A stretch of DNA of 64,000 nucleotides from Candidatus Rokuibacteriota bacterium (GTDB taxonomy: Bacteria; Methylomirabilota; Methylomirabilia; Rokubacteriales; CSP1-6), in NCBI GenBank assembly GCA_003220495.1, contig QHSP01000020.1, positions 1 to 64,000 on the forward strand, in the 5' to 3' direction. The position numbers and the translations under genes were made by a program. The first letter of the stretch is position 1. Each line of letters opens with the position of its first letter. Of this stretch, positions 15,533-23,596 are shown piece by piece. The notes beneath the pieces are model-generated. The model saw nothing but the letters and a program-made list of their open reading frames with translations. It searched no databases and was not told where the DNA came from.

Positions 15533-15961
15533 CTAGGCTGGAGATGCCAGGGGCTTTCCCTTCTCCACAACATAGGTGATGAGAACTCTGGTCTTGGCGG
15601 TGCCCGGCTTACCACCCGCGTGTGCCGTCTCGGGGGGGATTTGGAAGCCATCGCCTGCTTTGAGCGTACGGGTCGGTTGACCTTCGATGGGAAGCTCGAA
15701 GCCGCCTTCCAGGACATAGGCGGATTCGATTCCGGGATGTTTATGTCGCCCGACCGTCATTCCCGATTCTATTGTCGCTTCCACGAGTAGCGTCACATAG
15801 CCCGGCGTCGGACCATCTGTCTGCGACAAAATCTTGCGCGTGACGCCGGCTGTCGCGGCGGGCGGCGTGGCTTGGGCCGCCGCTTCGGTGGCAAGGAACT
15901 CCGATGCCATTGCGCAGATCGCGCATGACACAGCACCCGTGAATGCTCGTCGTGTCAGCAT
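15533..15961 (-). CDS. Exported cupin-domain protein
   Basis: A single-domain cupin of 142 residues with an N-terminal export signal that contains an MLTRRAFTGAV twin-arginine-like start. Cupin motif 1 is recognisable as GRHKHPGIESAYVLEG (two His and a Glu as metal ligands). Motif 2 appears as GFQIPPETAHAGGKPGTAK. Such small exported cupins bind a metal and are often annotated only as 'cupin domain-containing'; the substrate is unknown. GGGAGGG precedes the ATG. Probably folded before Tat export and active in the periplasm. Confidence 0.85.
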   Translation of the reverse strand: MLTRRAFTGAVSCAICAMASEFLATEAAAQATPPAATAGVTRKILSQTDGPTPGYVTLLVEATIESGMTVGRHKHPGIESAYVLEGGFELPIEGQPTRTLKAGDGFQIPPETAHAGGKPGTAKTRVLITYVVEKGKPLASPA

Positions 15962-16028
15962 GACGCCCTCCCCGGTTTCCTGGTTTCGTTAAGCCCGCTC
16001 GACCTGACGTGCGCCGTGGCGCCGGCTG

Positions 16029-16244
16029 TCATCCGCGCCTTTCATACCTTGATTGGATCGCCGTCTTGAGCCGATCGAGATTTGCGTCCTTGAGGTCCGC
16101 TGTGCCAAGTTTTTCGTGATCAGCTTCATAGAACCTGTAGAGCCCCATCGCATCGAGGATCTTCCCGAATGGGCGTCCGTCGCGAAGGACCCGGATGAAG
16201 GTTCCTTCGGCGGTCGTGCTGTCCAGCTGGAACGTAATGGCCAT
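16029..16244 (-). CDS. Small hypothetical cytoplasmic protein
   Basis: A 71-residue protein: MAITFQLDSTTAEGTFIRVL, RDGRPFGKILDAMGLYRFYE, then a helical end (DANLDRLKTAIQSRYERRG). AAGGAGAGG before the ATG is a strong ribosome site, which supports a real gene. No cysteines, signal or membrane segment. No family recognised. It lies 67 bases upstream of the cupin gene on the same strand and could be the first gene of a cupin/secreted-protein unit. Confidence 0.6.
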   Translation of the reverse strand: MAITFQLDSTTAEGTFIRVLRDGRPFGKILDAMGLYRFYEADHEKLGTADLKDANLDRLKTAIQSRYERRG

Positions 16245-16365
16245 GAGACCTCTCCTTCATACCCCACCATAGCTCACCGCCAGATGCATTCGCCGATCTC
16301 CTCGTGTTTCCATCCGGTCCCCGTATTTTGAGAAGCGCCTCAATTCAGGCCAAGATGAAGCCGTG

Positions 16366-17124
16366 ATGCGCCGCGTCGCGGTCGTCCTCTACCTGTTGCC
16401 GGTACTCCTGACCGGAGGCGCTGCCGCGAGAGGGGTGGCGGCGGAATCGCCGAGGTTTCTGGCGCCGGGCATCGAACACCTACCCTTCCAGGTGCAGCCA
16501 GGGGACGGTGAGCCTTTCTCCGGCCACGCCTTCAAGATCAATCTCGACGTGGCAGAAATCCGCCTCGTTCCCGCCGGCGGCCCCTCGTCACGGCGCACCG
16601 TTGAGGAGATCGTGAGCTCCTACGCGGCGGTAGTCGCCATCAATGCAAGCTTCTTCGACAAAGAGGGCCGCGCGATGGGCCTTGCCGTCGACGAGGGGCG
16701 ACTCCTGGTCAGTAGTAAGCGCCAGAGCTGGGGCGCTCTCGTGGTTGACGACAGGAAGGCGCGGATCGTGCTCGGCGCCGAAGTCAACGACCCTCTCACC
16801 CATCGCCTCGTTGTCCAGGGCATCCCACGTCTCGTTGTCGGGGGAAAGGTCCAGCAGCTCAAGCCGCAGCTCGCGGAGCGAACCGCGGTGTGTGCCGAAG
16901 GTAGCATTGTCGTGCTCGTTGTCTCGACGAAGGCCGAAACCACGGCCTTCGCTCGCTTCTTGGCCGACGCGCCCGATAAGGGAGGACTCGGGTGCTGGGA
17001 CGCCCTCAACCTTGACGGGGGGCCGTCGACACAGCTCGTGGTGAAGCTCCCCACAATGGCGCTGTCGCAGCCCCGCGGCTGGGGTGTACCGAACGCGCTG
17101 GTCGTTGCGCCCGGCAAGAGGTAG
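16366..17124 (+). CDS. Phosphodiester glycosidase family protein (NAGPA domain), exported
   Basis: A 252-residue exported protein of the NAGPA/phosphodiester glycosidase family, which cleaves N-acetylglucosamine-1-phosphodiester or related sugar phosphodiester bonds. A signal peptide (VVLYLLPVLLTGGAAARG) is followed by motifs typical of the family: VVAINASFFDKEGRAMGLAV, an internal TAVCAEGSIVVLVV, and CWDALNLDGGPSTQL near the C-terminus. Divergent from the small 16244 gene. GTG one codon earlier is also possible. Target could be a cell-wall or exopolysaccharide polymer; this is inference. Confidence 0.85.
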   Translation: MRRVAVVLYLLPVLLTGGAAARGVAAESPRFLAPGIEHLPFQVQPGDGEPFSGHAFKINLDVAEIRLVPAGGPSSRRTVEEIVSSYAAVVAINASFFDKEGRAMGLAVDEGRLLVSSKRQSWGALVVDDRKARIVLGAEVNDPLTHRLVVQGIPRLVVGGKVQQLKPQLAERTAVCAEGSIVVLVVSTKAETTAFARFLADAPDKGGLGCWDALNLDGGPSTQLVVKLPTMALSQPRGWGVPNALVVAPGKR

Positions 17125-17160
17125 CCGCGACGCAAGAGTGGAGCGACTCGCCGCCTCCGG

Positions 17161-17583
17161 CTAGCGCATCGGCTCGAACTCGTAGTTGCCGCCATCGGCC
17201 ATCAGCGAGAGGAATAGATGCCCGCTCCTCACGGTGTATGACCGAACGAAGGACCATTGCCTGGCGAGATGGTCGTGCATCGATCCGGGCGGGCACACCA
17301 CGCGGGTAAGAGCGAGCGGGCCGAACCGGAGCTCGTTCGGTCCGTTCAAGATCCACGAACCGCGACCGCGGTTACAGTCGAACCGCACGCTCAGGTTGCC
17401 GTCGTTTGCGAAGGCGACGGTGTACTTAGCCTTGTCGTCGGGCGTCAGGACCGTGCCGTCGCCGCCCTGGAACTTCACGAGCTGCCACGATGTGTTACCG
17501 ATGCCACCGAGGTGGACCGGCGGCGTTGAAGAACAGCCCATTACGATGCCGAGCGTCACCAGCAACAGTAGAGAACGCTTCAT
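17161..17583 (-). CDS. META-domain lipoprotein (HslJ-like)
   Basis: A 140-residue lipoprotein with lipobox IVMGC in the signal. The mature part matches META domains: NTSWQLVKFQGGDG, YTVAFANDGNLSVRFDCNRG, GPLALTRVVCPPGS, SYTVRSGHLFLSL. Two conserved cysteines (DCNRG and VCPPGS) are as in the family. META proteins such as HslJ are associated with stress or antibiotic tolerance and sit in the cell envelope; the mechanism is unclear. CAGGAGG precedes the ATG. It starts 15 bases after the small 17599 gene, so the two are probably one transcript. Confidence 0.88.
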   Translation of the reverse strand: MKRSLLLLVTLGIVMGCSSTPPVHLGGIGNTSWQLVKFQGGDGTVLTPDDKAKYTVAFANDGNLSVRFDCNRGRGSWILNGPNELRFGPLALTRVVCPPGSMHDHLARQWSFVRSYTVRSGHLFLSLMADGGNYEFEPMR

Positions 17584-17598
17584 GGGAGGCCTCCTGAA

Positions 17599-17856
17599 CT
17601 ATCGCTTGCCCGCCTCTGTGGTCGCGCGATGCACGCTGACACGCTCATGAGCGCCCCAGCTGCGGATCTCGGTCACGCCCGGCTGGCTCACCGATTCGAC
17701 GCGTACGTGGGCCGTTTTGCCGCCTGCCGTCGCGTACGGACGTCCGATCACCTGCCATTCACTGCGCTCATCGGCGAGCCGGTCACCGAGCTTCAGATCC
17801 ATCGGCAGGACGCGAACCTCGGGGGGCGCCTTTTTCTCGGGAGGTGATTTGGCCAT
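17599..17856 (-). CDS. Small conserved protein, paralogue of the 6035 gene
   Basis: An 85-residue soluble protein with a charged N-terminus (MAKSPPEKKAPPEVR) and the shared block LPMDLKLGDRLADE, EWQVIGRPYATAGGKTAHVR, EIRSWGAHERVSVHRATTEA. The same block occurs in the 6035 gene. The start at 17856 is the only ATG close to the conserved region; a 23-residue 5' extension is possible but reads poorly. No known domain. Lies directly upstream of the META lipoprotein gene. It could be a nucleic-acid or sugar-binding small barrel, but this is not supported beyond strand pattern. Confidence 0.65.
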   Translation of the reverse strand: MAKSPPEKKAPPEVRVLPMDLKLGDRLADERSEWQVIGRPYATAGGKTAHVRVESVSQPGVTEIRSWGAHERVSVHRATTEAGKR

Positions 17857-18080
17857 AAAGCTAGTTTCGCGCTGAGGGGCCAGTTCCGAGTGATTCTTTG
17901 GCGAGGGATTGCCCCAGGCAGCCACCAGCGGGCTGGCCTCGCCTGGAGCTGGGGAATCGGGCGTGCATCGGGCGCTCTGAATGCTGCATAGTAAATCGGC
18001 ACCCCGAACACTCCGATCAATAGGATGCTCGATACATTAGGTCGCGGGAGATTTCAGTCAATCCAGGAAGCGCTGTCGCG

Positions 18081-19241
18081 ATGGCGCTGAGCGCCCGCAA
18101 ATCCGTGGCATCCTCCGGCCTTGCAGCCTCTCTCGCCCGTCGCGACGTGCTGCGGAGCATGGCGGGGCTCGGGGTGCTCGCGCTGGCCGGCGGGGCCGGG
18201 ACGCTGCTCAGCGCCTGCACCACGACGCAGTCCGGCGGGGAAGTGCTGGCGGCCGATCCGGAGCTCGCGTCGCTGGTGGGCAGCATCATCGGTATCGACA
18301 TGCATTCGCACGCGGCGGGCGCCAGCGGGCGGCTCAAGCCCACCTACGACTTGGCGGAGCGCATTCGCGCGGGACGCATGACGGCGGTGTGCCTGTCCCA
18401 TCCGGGCGACGCTCCCGTGATCCGGCGGGAGCCGGACAATCGCATCCGCACCGTTCGACAGCCGGAGCCCGGCGAACTCTGGCGCTTCACTCAGCGCCGG
18501 CTCGCGTGGTTCGACGACCTGGTATCAGGCCAAGGGTTCCGGCGAGCGCTGCGGCGGGGAGACCTCGACACGGCGCACCGGGACAAGGCGCCAACCATCG
18601 TGCAGGCTATCGAGGGCTGTCAGTTCCTGGAGGGCAAGCTCGAGCGCATCGACGAGGTGTACCGGCGAGGCGTGCGGCACCTGCAGATGGTGCACTTCTT
18701 GCGAAGCGACATGGGGGACAACCAGACCGAACCCGCGGATCAGGGCGGCCTGACGCCCTTCGGCCGCGACGCCATCGCCGAGTGCAACCGAGTGGGCATG
18801 GTGATCGACGTGGCTCATGCCACGATGAAACTGGTCGAGGCCGCGGCCAAGGCCAGCAAGACGCCGGTGATCCTGTCCCATACCGCCGTCGCTCAGGGAC
18901 GGCCCGCCGAATTTTCCCGGCGCATCTCGCCGGGGCACGCCAAGCTGGTGGCGAGCACGGGCGGCGTGGTCGGTGTGTGGGGCAACCCCTCCACGATGAA
19001 ATCCGCGAGCGACTACGTGGACGCCATCGCCCGCGCCGTGGACGCGGCCGGAGCCGAGCATGTGGGCTTGGGCACCGATAATTCCGGCTTCGGCCCCACG
19101 CCGGCCGTGTGGGATGACTACAGGGACTTTCCGCTGATCGTGCGCCTGATGCGTAAGCGCGGTCTATCGCCCGACGAGATCCGCAATATCGCCGGCGGTA
19201 ACTATCTGCGCGTGTTCAAGCTCTCGGTGAAAGGACCCTAG
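18081..19241 (+). CDS. Membrane dipeptidase family protein (peptidase M19)
   Basis: Renal-dipeptidase-like zinc metallohydrolase of 386 residues. It has a twin-arginine-containing leader (LARRDVLRSMAGLG) and a lipobox LLSAC (Cys46). Metal-site motifs: IIGIDMHSH (His75, His77), QAIEGCQFL (bridging Glu), VIDVAHAT, VILSHTAV, and HVGLGTDNSGFG. The usual M19 first motif is HxD; here it reads HSH, a variation worth noting but common to some exported bacterial members. C-terminal GLSPDEIRNIAGGNYLRVF is the standard M19 ending. Likely a periplasmic lipoprotein hydrolysing dipeptides or related amides. Confidence 0.88.
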   Translation: MALSARKSVASSGLAASLARRDVLRSMAGLGVLALAGGAGTLLSACTTTQSGGEVLAADPELASLVGSIIGIDMHSHAAGASGRLKPTYDLAERIRAGRMTAVCLSHPGDAPVIRREPDNRIRTVRQPEPGELWRFTQRRLAWFDDLVSGQGFRRALRRGDLDTAHRDKAPTIVQAIEGCQFLEGKLERIDEVYRRGVRHLQMVHFLRSDMGDNQTEPADQGGLTPFGRDAIAECNRVGMVIDVAHATMKLVEAAAKASKTPVILSHTAVAQGRPAEFSRRISPGHAKLVASTGGVVGVWGNPSTMKSASDYVDAIARAVDAAGAEHVGLGTDNSGFGPTPAVWDDYRDFPLIVRLMRKRGLSPDEIRNIAGGNYLRVFKLSVKGP

Positions 19242-19271
19242 CGGGAATATCGCGCGGCGCTCCCGGAGACA

Positions 19272-19682
19272 TCACCGCGGATCTCTGGGGGCCTGGAACC
19301 AGGTGTAGTCCCATACGCTGACCCGGTAGTTGTCCGCCACCGGCAAGTTGGGGACTACGAAGTACGCGCGCCCGAATCCGCCGACGCCGCCGGGCACGTA
19401 GCCGATGCGCTGGCCGACCACGGCGCCCGTCGAGTCGAACGCCTGCGCGAGCACACGAAGGTGCGTGGCAAACTCCCCGTTCTGGTTGTAGACGTAGCCG
19501 CTCACCGTTCGTGCGCCCGGGCTCTGGTCGGCGGCCGTCCAGTCGATCCGGAAGTGGTGCTCCCAGCCAGCCATCAAGGTCGTATACGTCGTGCCGGGCG
19601 AAGGCGCCGCGCCGGTGCTGGCGCACGCGACTGACATCGTGAGGATCAGGCCAATCAGGAGCCCGGCCCGGATCGCTTTCAT
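19272..19682 (-). CDS. Putative lipoprotein with FxLYD-like beta-sandwich
   Basis: A 136-residue protein with signal and lipobox MSVACAS. The mature part is beta-rich: ARTVSGYVYNQNGEFATHLR, VLAQAFDSTGAVVGQRIGYV, NYRVSVWDYTWF. The segment 'VSGYVYNQNG...LRVLAQAFDSTGAVVG' is typical of FxLYD-like domains, which pack as small immunoglobulin-like sandwiches. Function unknown. Convergent with the dipeptidase gene (30 bases between stops). GAGG precedes the ATG. Confidence 0.7.
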   Translation of the reverse strand: MKAIRAGLLIGLILTMSVACASTGAAPSPGTTYTTLMAGWEHHFRIDWTAADQSPGARTVSGYVYNQNGEFATHLRVLAQAFDSTGAVVGQRIGYVPGGVGGFGRAYFVVPNLPVADNYRVSVWDYTWFQAPRDPR

Positions 19683-19771
19683 GGCCTCTTACCTCTCCAC
19701 GAAGCGTATCACCCGGGGGAATGCCTCGTGCGCTCGGGTATTCGCCCCATCACGTGTGAGGGTTTCACCTG

Positions 19772-21196
19772 ATGGCGCAATCGAGCGAGCGTCTTAGAGT
19801 TGGCGTCAAGCATGACGACATCAGAGGCAGGAATTTCGAGACGACGCAGGTGATCCGCGCGTTCGTGATCCTTGGTCTCATCCTGTGCGTGATGGCGCCA
19901 CACGCGTGGGCTCAGCAGCCCCCCCCGAGCGGCCTCAGGCAGCAAGCCCCCGAGCCTGAGGAGGAAGAGACCGAGCGGCGAGGATCACCTCTGCTGCGGA
20001 TTCCGATCCTGGGGCCCACGCTGGCTCCAACCTTTCCCGCCCTGTCCGGCTATCCGCTCGAGCTGCTCGGGCTCCTGATGTCGCCTCTGGAGCGCCGCGA
20101 GGTCAACCTGCTGCCCGCGATCGCCATCTCCGAGGAATTCACCGACAACATCTTCCTGAACAACGACAACAAACGCTACGAATTCATCACAGGCTTCACC
20201 CCCTCCATCACGCTGCTGGCCAATCGCCCTCGCTTCCAGCTGGCCGCCGGCTTTTCGAACACGTCCGAGATCTTCGCACGGGGGAGCAGCCCCAACGACG
20301 CCTTCGCCCGCCAGAATCTCGTCGTTGGCACGTTCTGGCAGCCGACGCCCCAGCTGACCCTCACCCTCGCCGATACATTCCTGCGAGATGAGAGCCCAGA
20401 CGCGACGGCAGGAGGCTTTGCCCTCGGAGGACAGGGCGCGGTGAGCAATACCTTGACTCCAGCAGTGGGATTGCGGCTGGCGCCCCAGACACGACTCGAC
20501 CTCGGGGCGGTTTACAGCCTGCTGCGCTTCGAGGGGCAAGGCGCGGGGATCGAGTCGGATACCTATGGATTCATGAGCAACCTCAACCATGGGTTCACCC
20601 CCCTCTTCACGGGCATGATCGGATACAACTTTACCTACATCGACTTGCGTTCAGGTCATGGCGACAACGCGACGTCCCACAATCCAACGCTTGGTTTCAC
20701 CTTTCGCATCACGCCGACTCTTACCTTCAGCATCGACGGTGGGCCGGCGTTCACCCAGCTCGGTCGCGAGGATTTCGTTACCCCAGCCGGCAGCGCCGGC
20801 GTCGTGCAGCGGCTGCCATTCGGCAGCGCGAGCCTCTTCTACTCTCGGAACGTAGGGGTCGCGGGCGGGTTCGGAGGCCCGACCGACAACCAGATAGTGT
20901 CCGGGACGTTGCTGGTGTCGACCGTGCGGGATCTGATCGTCGTCTTCAATCCGAGCTGGACCAACGCGGAGTCTCTGAGCAACCGGCAGATCCAGCGCAT
21001 TGATGTCAGCGTGCTCACGCTGGGGCTCGGAGCGGCCTATCGGCTCAGCCCCTACGTCACGATCTTTGGCGGATACTCATTCCTGCTGCAGCGGGTTGGA
21101 CGTTTCTCCACGACGCAGGACTTCGACGCCGATCAGAACCGGGTCAAGGTCGGTGTCCAGTTCGGCTACCCGTTCGCGTTCGACATGGGCAAGTAG
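19772..21196 (+). CDS. Outer-membrane beta-barrel protein
   Basis: A 474-residue protein. A hydrophobic leader (VIRAFVILGLILCVMAPHAW) ends in AQQPP, followed by a Pro/Glu linker. About 16 amphipathic strands follow, for example LLPAIAISEEFTDNIFLN, PRFQLAAGFSNTSEIFARG, LTLTLADTFLRDESPDATAG, VSVLTLGLGAAYRLSPYVTI. The EEFTDNIFL turn resembles barrels of exopolysaccharide/PEP-CTERM-associated outer-membrane proteins. The first 30 residues before the leader are unusually long; GTG at 19850 may be the true start. Role as porin or secretion channel unknown. Its 3' 120 bp are overlapped on the opposite strand by the frameshifted end of zinc-finger copy C. Confidence 0.75.
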   Translation: MAQSSERLRVGVKHDDIRGRNFETTQVIRAFVILGLILCVMAPHAWAQQPPPSGLRQQAPEPEEEETERRGSPLLRIPILGPTLAPTFPALSGYPLELLGLLMSPLERREVNLLPAIAISEEFTDNIFLNNDNKRYEFITGFTPSITLLANRPRFQLAAGFSNTSEIFARGSSPNDAFARQNLVVGTFWQPTPQLTLTLADTFLRDESPDATAGGFALGGQGAVSNTLTPAVGLRLAPQTRLDLGAVYSLLRFEGQGAGIESDTYGFMSNLNHGFTPLFTGMIGYNFTYIDLRSGHGDNATSHNPTLGFTFRITPTLTFSIDGGPAFTQLGREDFVTPAGSAGVVQRLPFGSASLFYSRNVGVAGGFGGPTDNQIVSGTLLVSTVRDLIVVFNPSWTNAESLSNRQIQRIDVSVLTLGLGAAYRLSPYVTIFGGYSFLLQRVGRFSTTQDFDADQNRVKVGVQFGYPFAFDMGK

Positions 21197-21577
21197 GCGG
21201 CGGCTTCCTAGGCCGTCCGCATCGTCTCGCGCAGCGCGGCGATGGCCGCTTCGGCCTCGGACCGCCGCTGGAAGCATCGCGCAGGCGTACAGGTGCTCTC
21301 GCATGTTCTCCGTCAGATCCGCCCGACAGCGCGGGCAGAGGTGCGCACGATTCCCGAGAAGGTCCGAGCCAAGCTGCTGCTGCCGGAAGGTCTGCGTGCA
21401 GGGCGGGCACTCGGCAACCGCGTGACCAAAGCAGTACTTGAAGAGGATCGCGCGCTCTTCATGACTCAGGTCTCGTGGTCTTCGGCAGTCGACGTGGAAT
21501 ATCTGGTTGCCGTCGAACGCGATCGTGTCATCGACTGAAATGGACTGCCGGCAGCGTGGACAGGTGGGCCGAGTCAT
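21077..21577 (-). CDS. Cysteine-rich zinc-finger family protein, copy C, with frameshifted C-terminus
   Basis: The first 110 residues carry all three family zinc sites: CPRC with HVDC; YCFGHAVAECPPC; and LCPRCRADLTENMREHLYAC followed by AMLPAAVRGR. After that the sequence leaves the family. In the next frame, SEAEAAIAALRETMRTA ends at a TAG at 21208-21210 and matches the tail of copy A (REAEAALHALRETMRQ). About 26-30 codons (the LVKxSxQL helix) were therefore lost with a shift of frame, and the present frame runs on into the 3' end of the barrel gene on the opposite strand. The ATG at 21577 with GGTGGA upstream is chosen. It may still make a product lacking the basic helix. Confidence 0.7.
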   Translation of the reverse strand: MTRPTCPRCRQSISVDDTIAFDGNQIFHVDCRRPRDLSHEERAILFKYCFGHAVAECPPCTQTFRQQQLGSDLLGNRAHLCPRCRADLTENMREHLYACAMLPAAVRGRSGHRRAARDDADGLGSRRLLAHVERERVAELDTDLDPVLIGVEVLRRGETSNPLQQE

Positions 21578-21642
21578 CTGTTCCACCAGGCGGACCGGAC
21601 GATAGCACAGACCGGACGGTCGTCAAACTGCCGGCGGGCCGA

Positions 21643-22362
21643 TCAGGGGTTCCGGTGGTCGATTCGCTCCGGCCAGAAGATTTCGACGTCGACGCCCGGT
21701 GAGTAGTGGCACAACGGTGGATCCGTCGGCGTGGGTAGTCCCGCCGCGCTCAGCACCGTCTGACGCAGACGCTTGGCCGCGGCGCGACGGAGCGGATAGG
21801 GCGGGTGACGCACCCGCCCGCGGTAGAGTCCTCCACGGCGAGCCACATAGAGGTTGTACCGCTCGATCAGGAAGTGGTCCCGCGTGCCGGCGACTGCCGC
21901 ATCCATCGCATCACCGATGGACCACGTGACCTCGACCAGCGCGTCGCGCGCTCCGCGTCGGTGGGAGACGTATTCGACGTCCGCGCCGTCGCGTCGCATC
22001 GACATCGCGGCCGGGAAATACGGCAGGCCGTAGAGCAGTCTCGCCGCAGCCACGGCGAGCAGCGACGACGCCTCGAGCGAGAAGAAATAGATTCCGGGTT
22101 CCCCGTCCGGAGCCCGGACGTACGTGCGCAGGTTCGTCTCGAGGAAGCGGGCGGCCAGCGCCCGGGGAACTCTCGCCGGGCGCGACTCGGCGATCACGAA
22201 CGGAATCAACGAGACGTACGCCTGCCCGGCGAGCGAATCGATCTCGAGCCCGTTCGGCAGGAGTGGGCGGATCACGTCGCGCGGCACCGGCCAGTGCAAG
22301 AATAGTAGATCGCGCCAGCGCTGGTAGCCGGCCGGCCGCCGGTCGTCTGGTGCGACGTCCAT
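21643..22362 (-). CDS. DUF2071 family protein (YqjF-like)
   Basis: A 239-residue cytoplasmic protein matching DUF2071 (acetoacetate-decarboxylase-like fold). Motifs: RWRDLLFLHWPVPRDVIRPL at the N-terminus, LPNGLEIDSLAGQAYVSLIP, FLETNLRTYVR, GIYFFSLEASSLLAVAAARL, LPYFPAAMSM, and C-terminal LCHYSPGVDVEIFWPER. Function of the family unknown. GGGAGGAAAATC before the ATG is a very strong ribosome site. Stand-alone, divergent from the GlsB-type gene. Confidence 0.88.
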   Translation of the reverse strand: MDVAPDDRRPAGYQRWRDLLFLHWPVPRDVIRPLLPNGLEIDSLAGQAYVSLIPFVIAESRPARVPRALAARFLETNLRTYVRAPDGEPGIYFFSLEASSLLAVAAARLLYGLPYFPAAMSMRRDGADVEYVSHRRGARDALVEVTWSIGDAMDAAVAGTRDHFLIERYNLYVARRGGLYRGRVRHPPYPLRRAAAKRLRQTVLSAAGLPTPTDPPLCHYSPGVDVEIFWPERIDHRNP

Positions 22363-22466
22363 GATTTTCCTCCCCCCGATCCGGCAAGCGCGGGCCGCGG
22401 CCGGAACGTTTCTTGCTCCTCTCTCGAGCCTACAGGTCGCGGAGACTCAGGTCGCCGGAGGGAAGC

Positions 22467-22724
22467 ATGACCGTCCTGGGATGGATCGTCTTCGGTCTGG
22501 TCGTCGGAATCGTGGCAAAGCTCCTCACTCCCGGGCGCGACCCCGGCGGCTTCATCGTCACCGTTCTACTGGGCATCGCCGGCGCTTTGCTCGGCGGGTT
22601 TCTCGGTCGCGCAGTCGGCTGGTATCGCGAAGGCGATTCGGTGAGCTTCGCGATGGCCGTCGTGGGATCGATCCTGCTGCTCGTTCTCTTTCGGCTCGTC
22701 GGGCGGGGGCCGCGCGGCGTCTGA
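22467..22724 (+). CDS. GlsB/YeaQ/YmgE family stress-response membrane protein
   Basis: An 85-residue inner-membrane protein with three predicted helices: WIVFGLVVGIVAKLL, FIVTVLLGIAGALLGGFLGR, and FAMAVVGSILLLVLFRLV. The glycine-rich middle helix and PGRDPGGF between helices 1 and 2 are the family signature. Members are small envelope proteins often induced by stress; mechanism unknown. GGAGGGAAGC precedes the ATG at 22467. Confidence 0.9.
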   Translation: MTVLGWIVFGLVVGIVAKLLTPGRDPGGFIVTVLLGIAGALLGGFLGRAVGWYREGDSVSFAMAVVGSILLLVLFRLVGRGPRGV

Positions 22725-22848
22725 TCGCACGACGAGAAGCCCTTACACGGTAAGTCCTACCGATCGAGGCCCACAGGGACCGGCGCATGGGCGCCGGCTT
22801 GCCCGCCCGGGCACGTTCGCCTAGTCTCTCTCGTGCGAGGGGAAATGG

Positions 22849-23139
22849 ATGGAGTGTTTCATCTTCGCACGATTTCACGCGCGCCGCGGGAACGAGAGCG
22901 CCGTCGCTCGAGCATTGCTCGAGGTCGTCGCGCCGTCGCGCGAGGAACCGGGCTGCTTGAGCATTCACGCGTTTCGGTCCACCCGTGACCCGCAGCTCTT
23001 CTACATTCACTCGCGCTGGAAGGACGAAGCAGCGTTCGAGAATCACGCCGGTCTGCCGCACACGGTCCGTTTCGTGGGACGCGTGGAGACGCTGATCGAC
23101 CACCCCCTCGAGGTCACCCGCGCGGAGCGAATCGGCTAG
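22849..23139 (+). CDS. Putative quinol monooxygenase (ABM domain)
   Basis: A 96-residue single-domain antibiotic-biosynthesis monooxygenase-fold protein, YgiN-like. Motifs: MECFIFARFHARRGNESAVA, a central SREEPGCLSIHAFRSTRDP, and FYIHSRWKDEAAFENHAGLP. Members act as dimers on quinols or other aromatics without cofactors; the substrate here is unknown. AGGGGA lies before the ATG. Its stop shares the bases CTAG with the stop of the convergent Ku-like gene. Confidence 0.88.
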   Translation: MECFIFARFHARRGNESAVARALLEVVAPSREEPGCLSIHAFRSTRDPQLFYIHSRWKDEAAFENHAGLPHTVRFVGRVETLIDHPLEVTRAERIG

Positions 23140-23522
23140 GCGGCGGCGTTCTTGCGGCCGCCCCGGCGGGACGCCCTCGGGCGCCGTCCAGCCGCCCTGG
23201 AAAGCTCCTGCGGCCGCTCCTTGAGGCTCCGCTTGAGAGCTTCCATGAGATCGGTGACGCGGGACGGCGCCGGCTGCTCGGACGCCGCCGACTGCTTGCC
23301 CTCGAGCTTGGCCTCGATCACCTGGCGAAGGGCCTCGGAGTACGTGTCGCGATCGACGTCTTCTTTCATGCAGAACCGCTTCTCGACGATCCGGCTCCCG
23401 TCCTTCCGGTGGAGCAGGTTGAAGGTGAGCGTTTCCCGCGGCTCGGCGGCGGAAACGAGACTGATCGGTACCGTCAAGAGCCCAAAGCTGATCGAACCCT
23501 TCCAGAGAGCACGGGGCGGCAT
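23136..23522 (-). CDS. Internally deleted Ku protein
   Basis: Bacterial Ku forms a homodimeric ring on DNA ends in non-homologous end joining with LigD. Here only the two ends of the protein remain in one 128-residue frame. The N-terminus (ALWKGSISFGLLTVPISLVS, FNLLHRKDGSRIVEKRFC) is joined directly to the Ku C-terminal tail (YSEALRQVIEAKLEGKQ, RVTDLMEALKRSLKE and a Lys/Arg-rich end). About 150-170 residues, the beta-barrel and bridge that encircle DNA, are missing, yet the frame is kept. Normal length is 260-300. No ligD gene in this window. It is either a pseudogene that happens to stay in frame or a tail-only variant. It converges with the monooxygenase gene, sharing CTAG. Confidence 0.8.
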   Translation of the reverse strand: MPPRALWKGSISFGLLTVPISLVSAAEPRETLTFNLLHRKDGSRIVEKRFCMKEDVDRDTYSEALRQVIEAKLEGKQSAASEQPAPSRVTDLMEALKRSLKERPQELSRAAGRRPRASRRGGRKNAAA

Positions 23523-23596
23523 GCCTCTCGATGGTACAGCAACGGATATGCCAGAGCTCCCGGCCGTGTCGATGCGTCAAATCTTCACGTCCTCGC

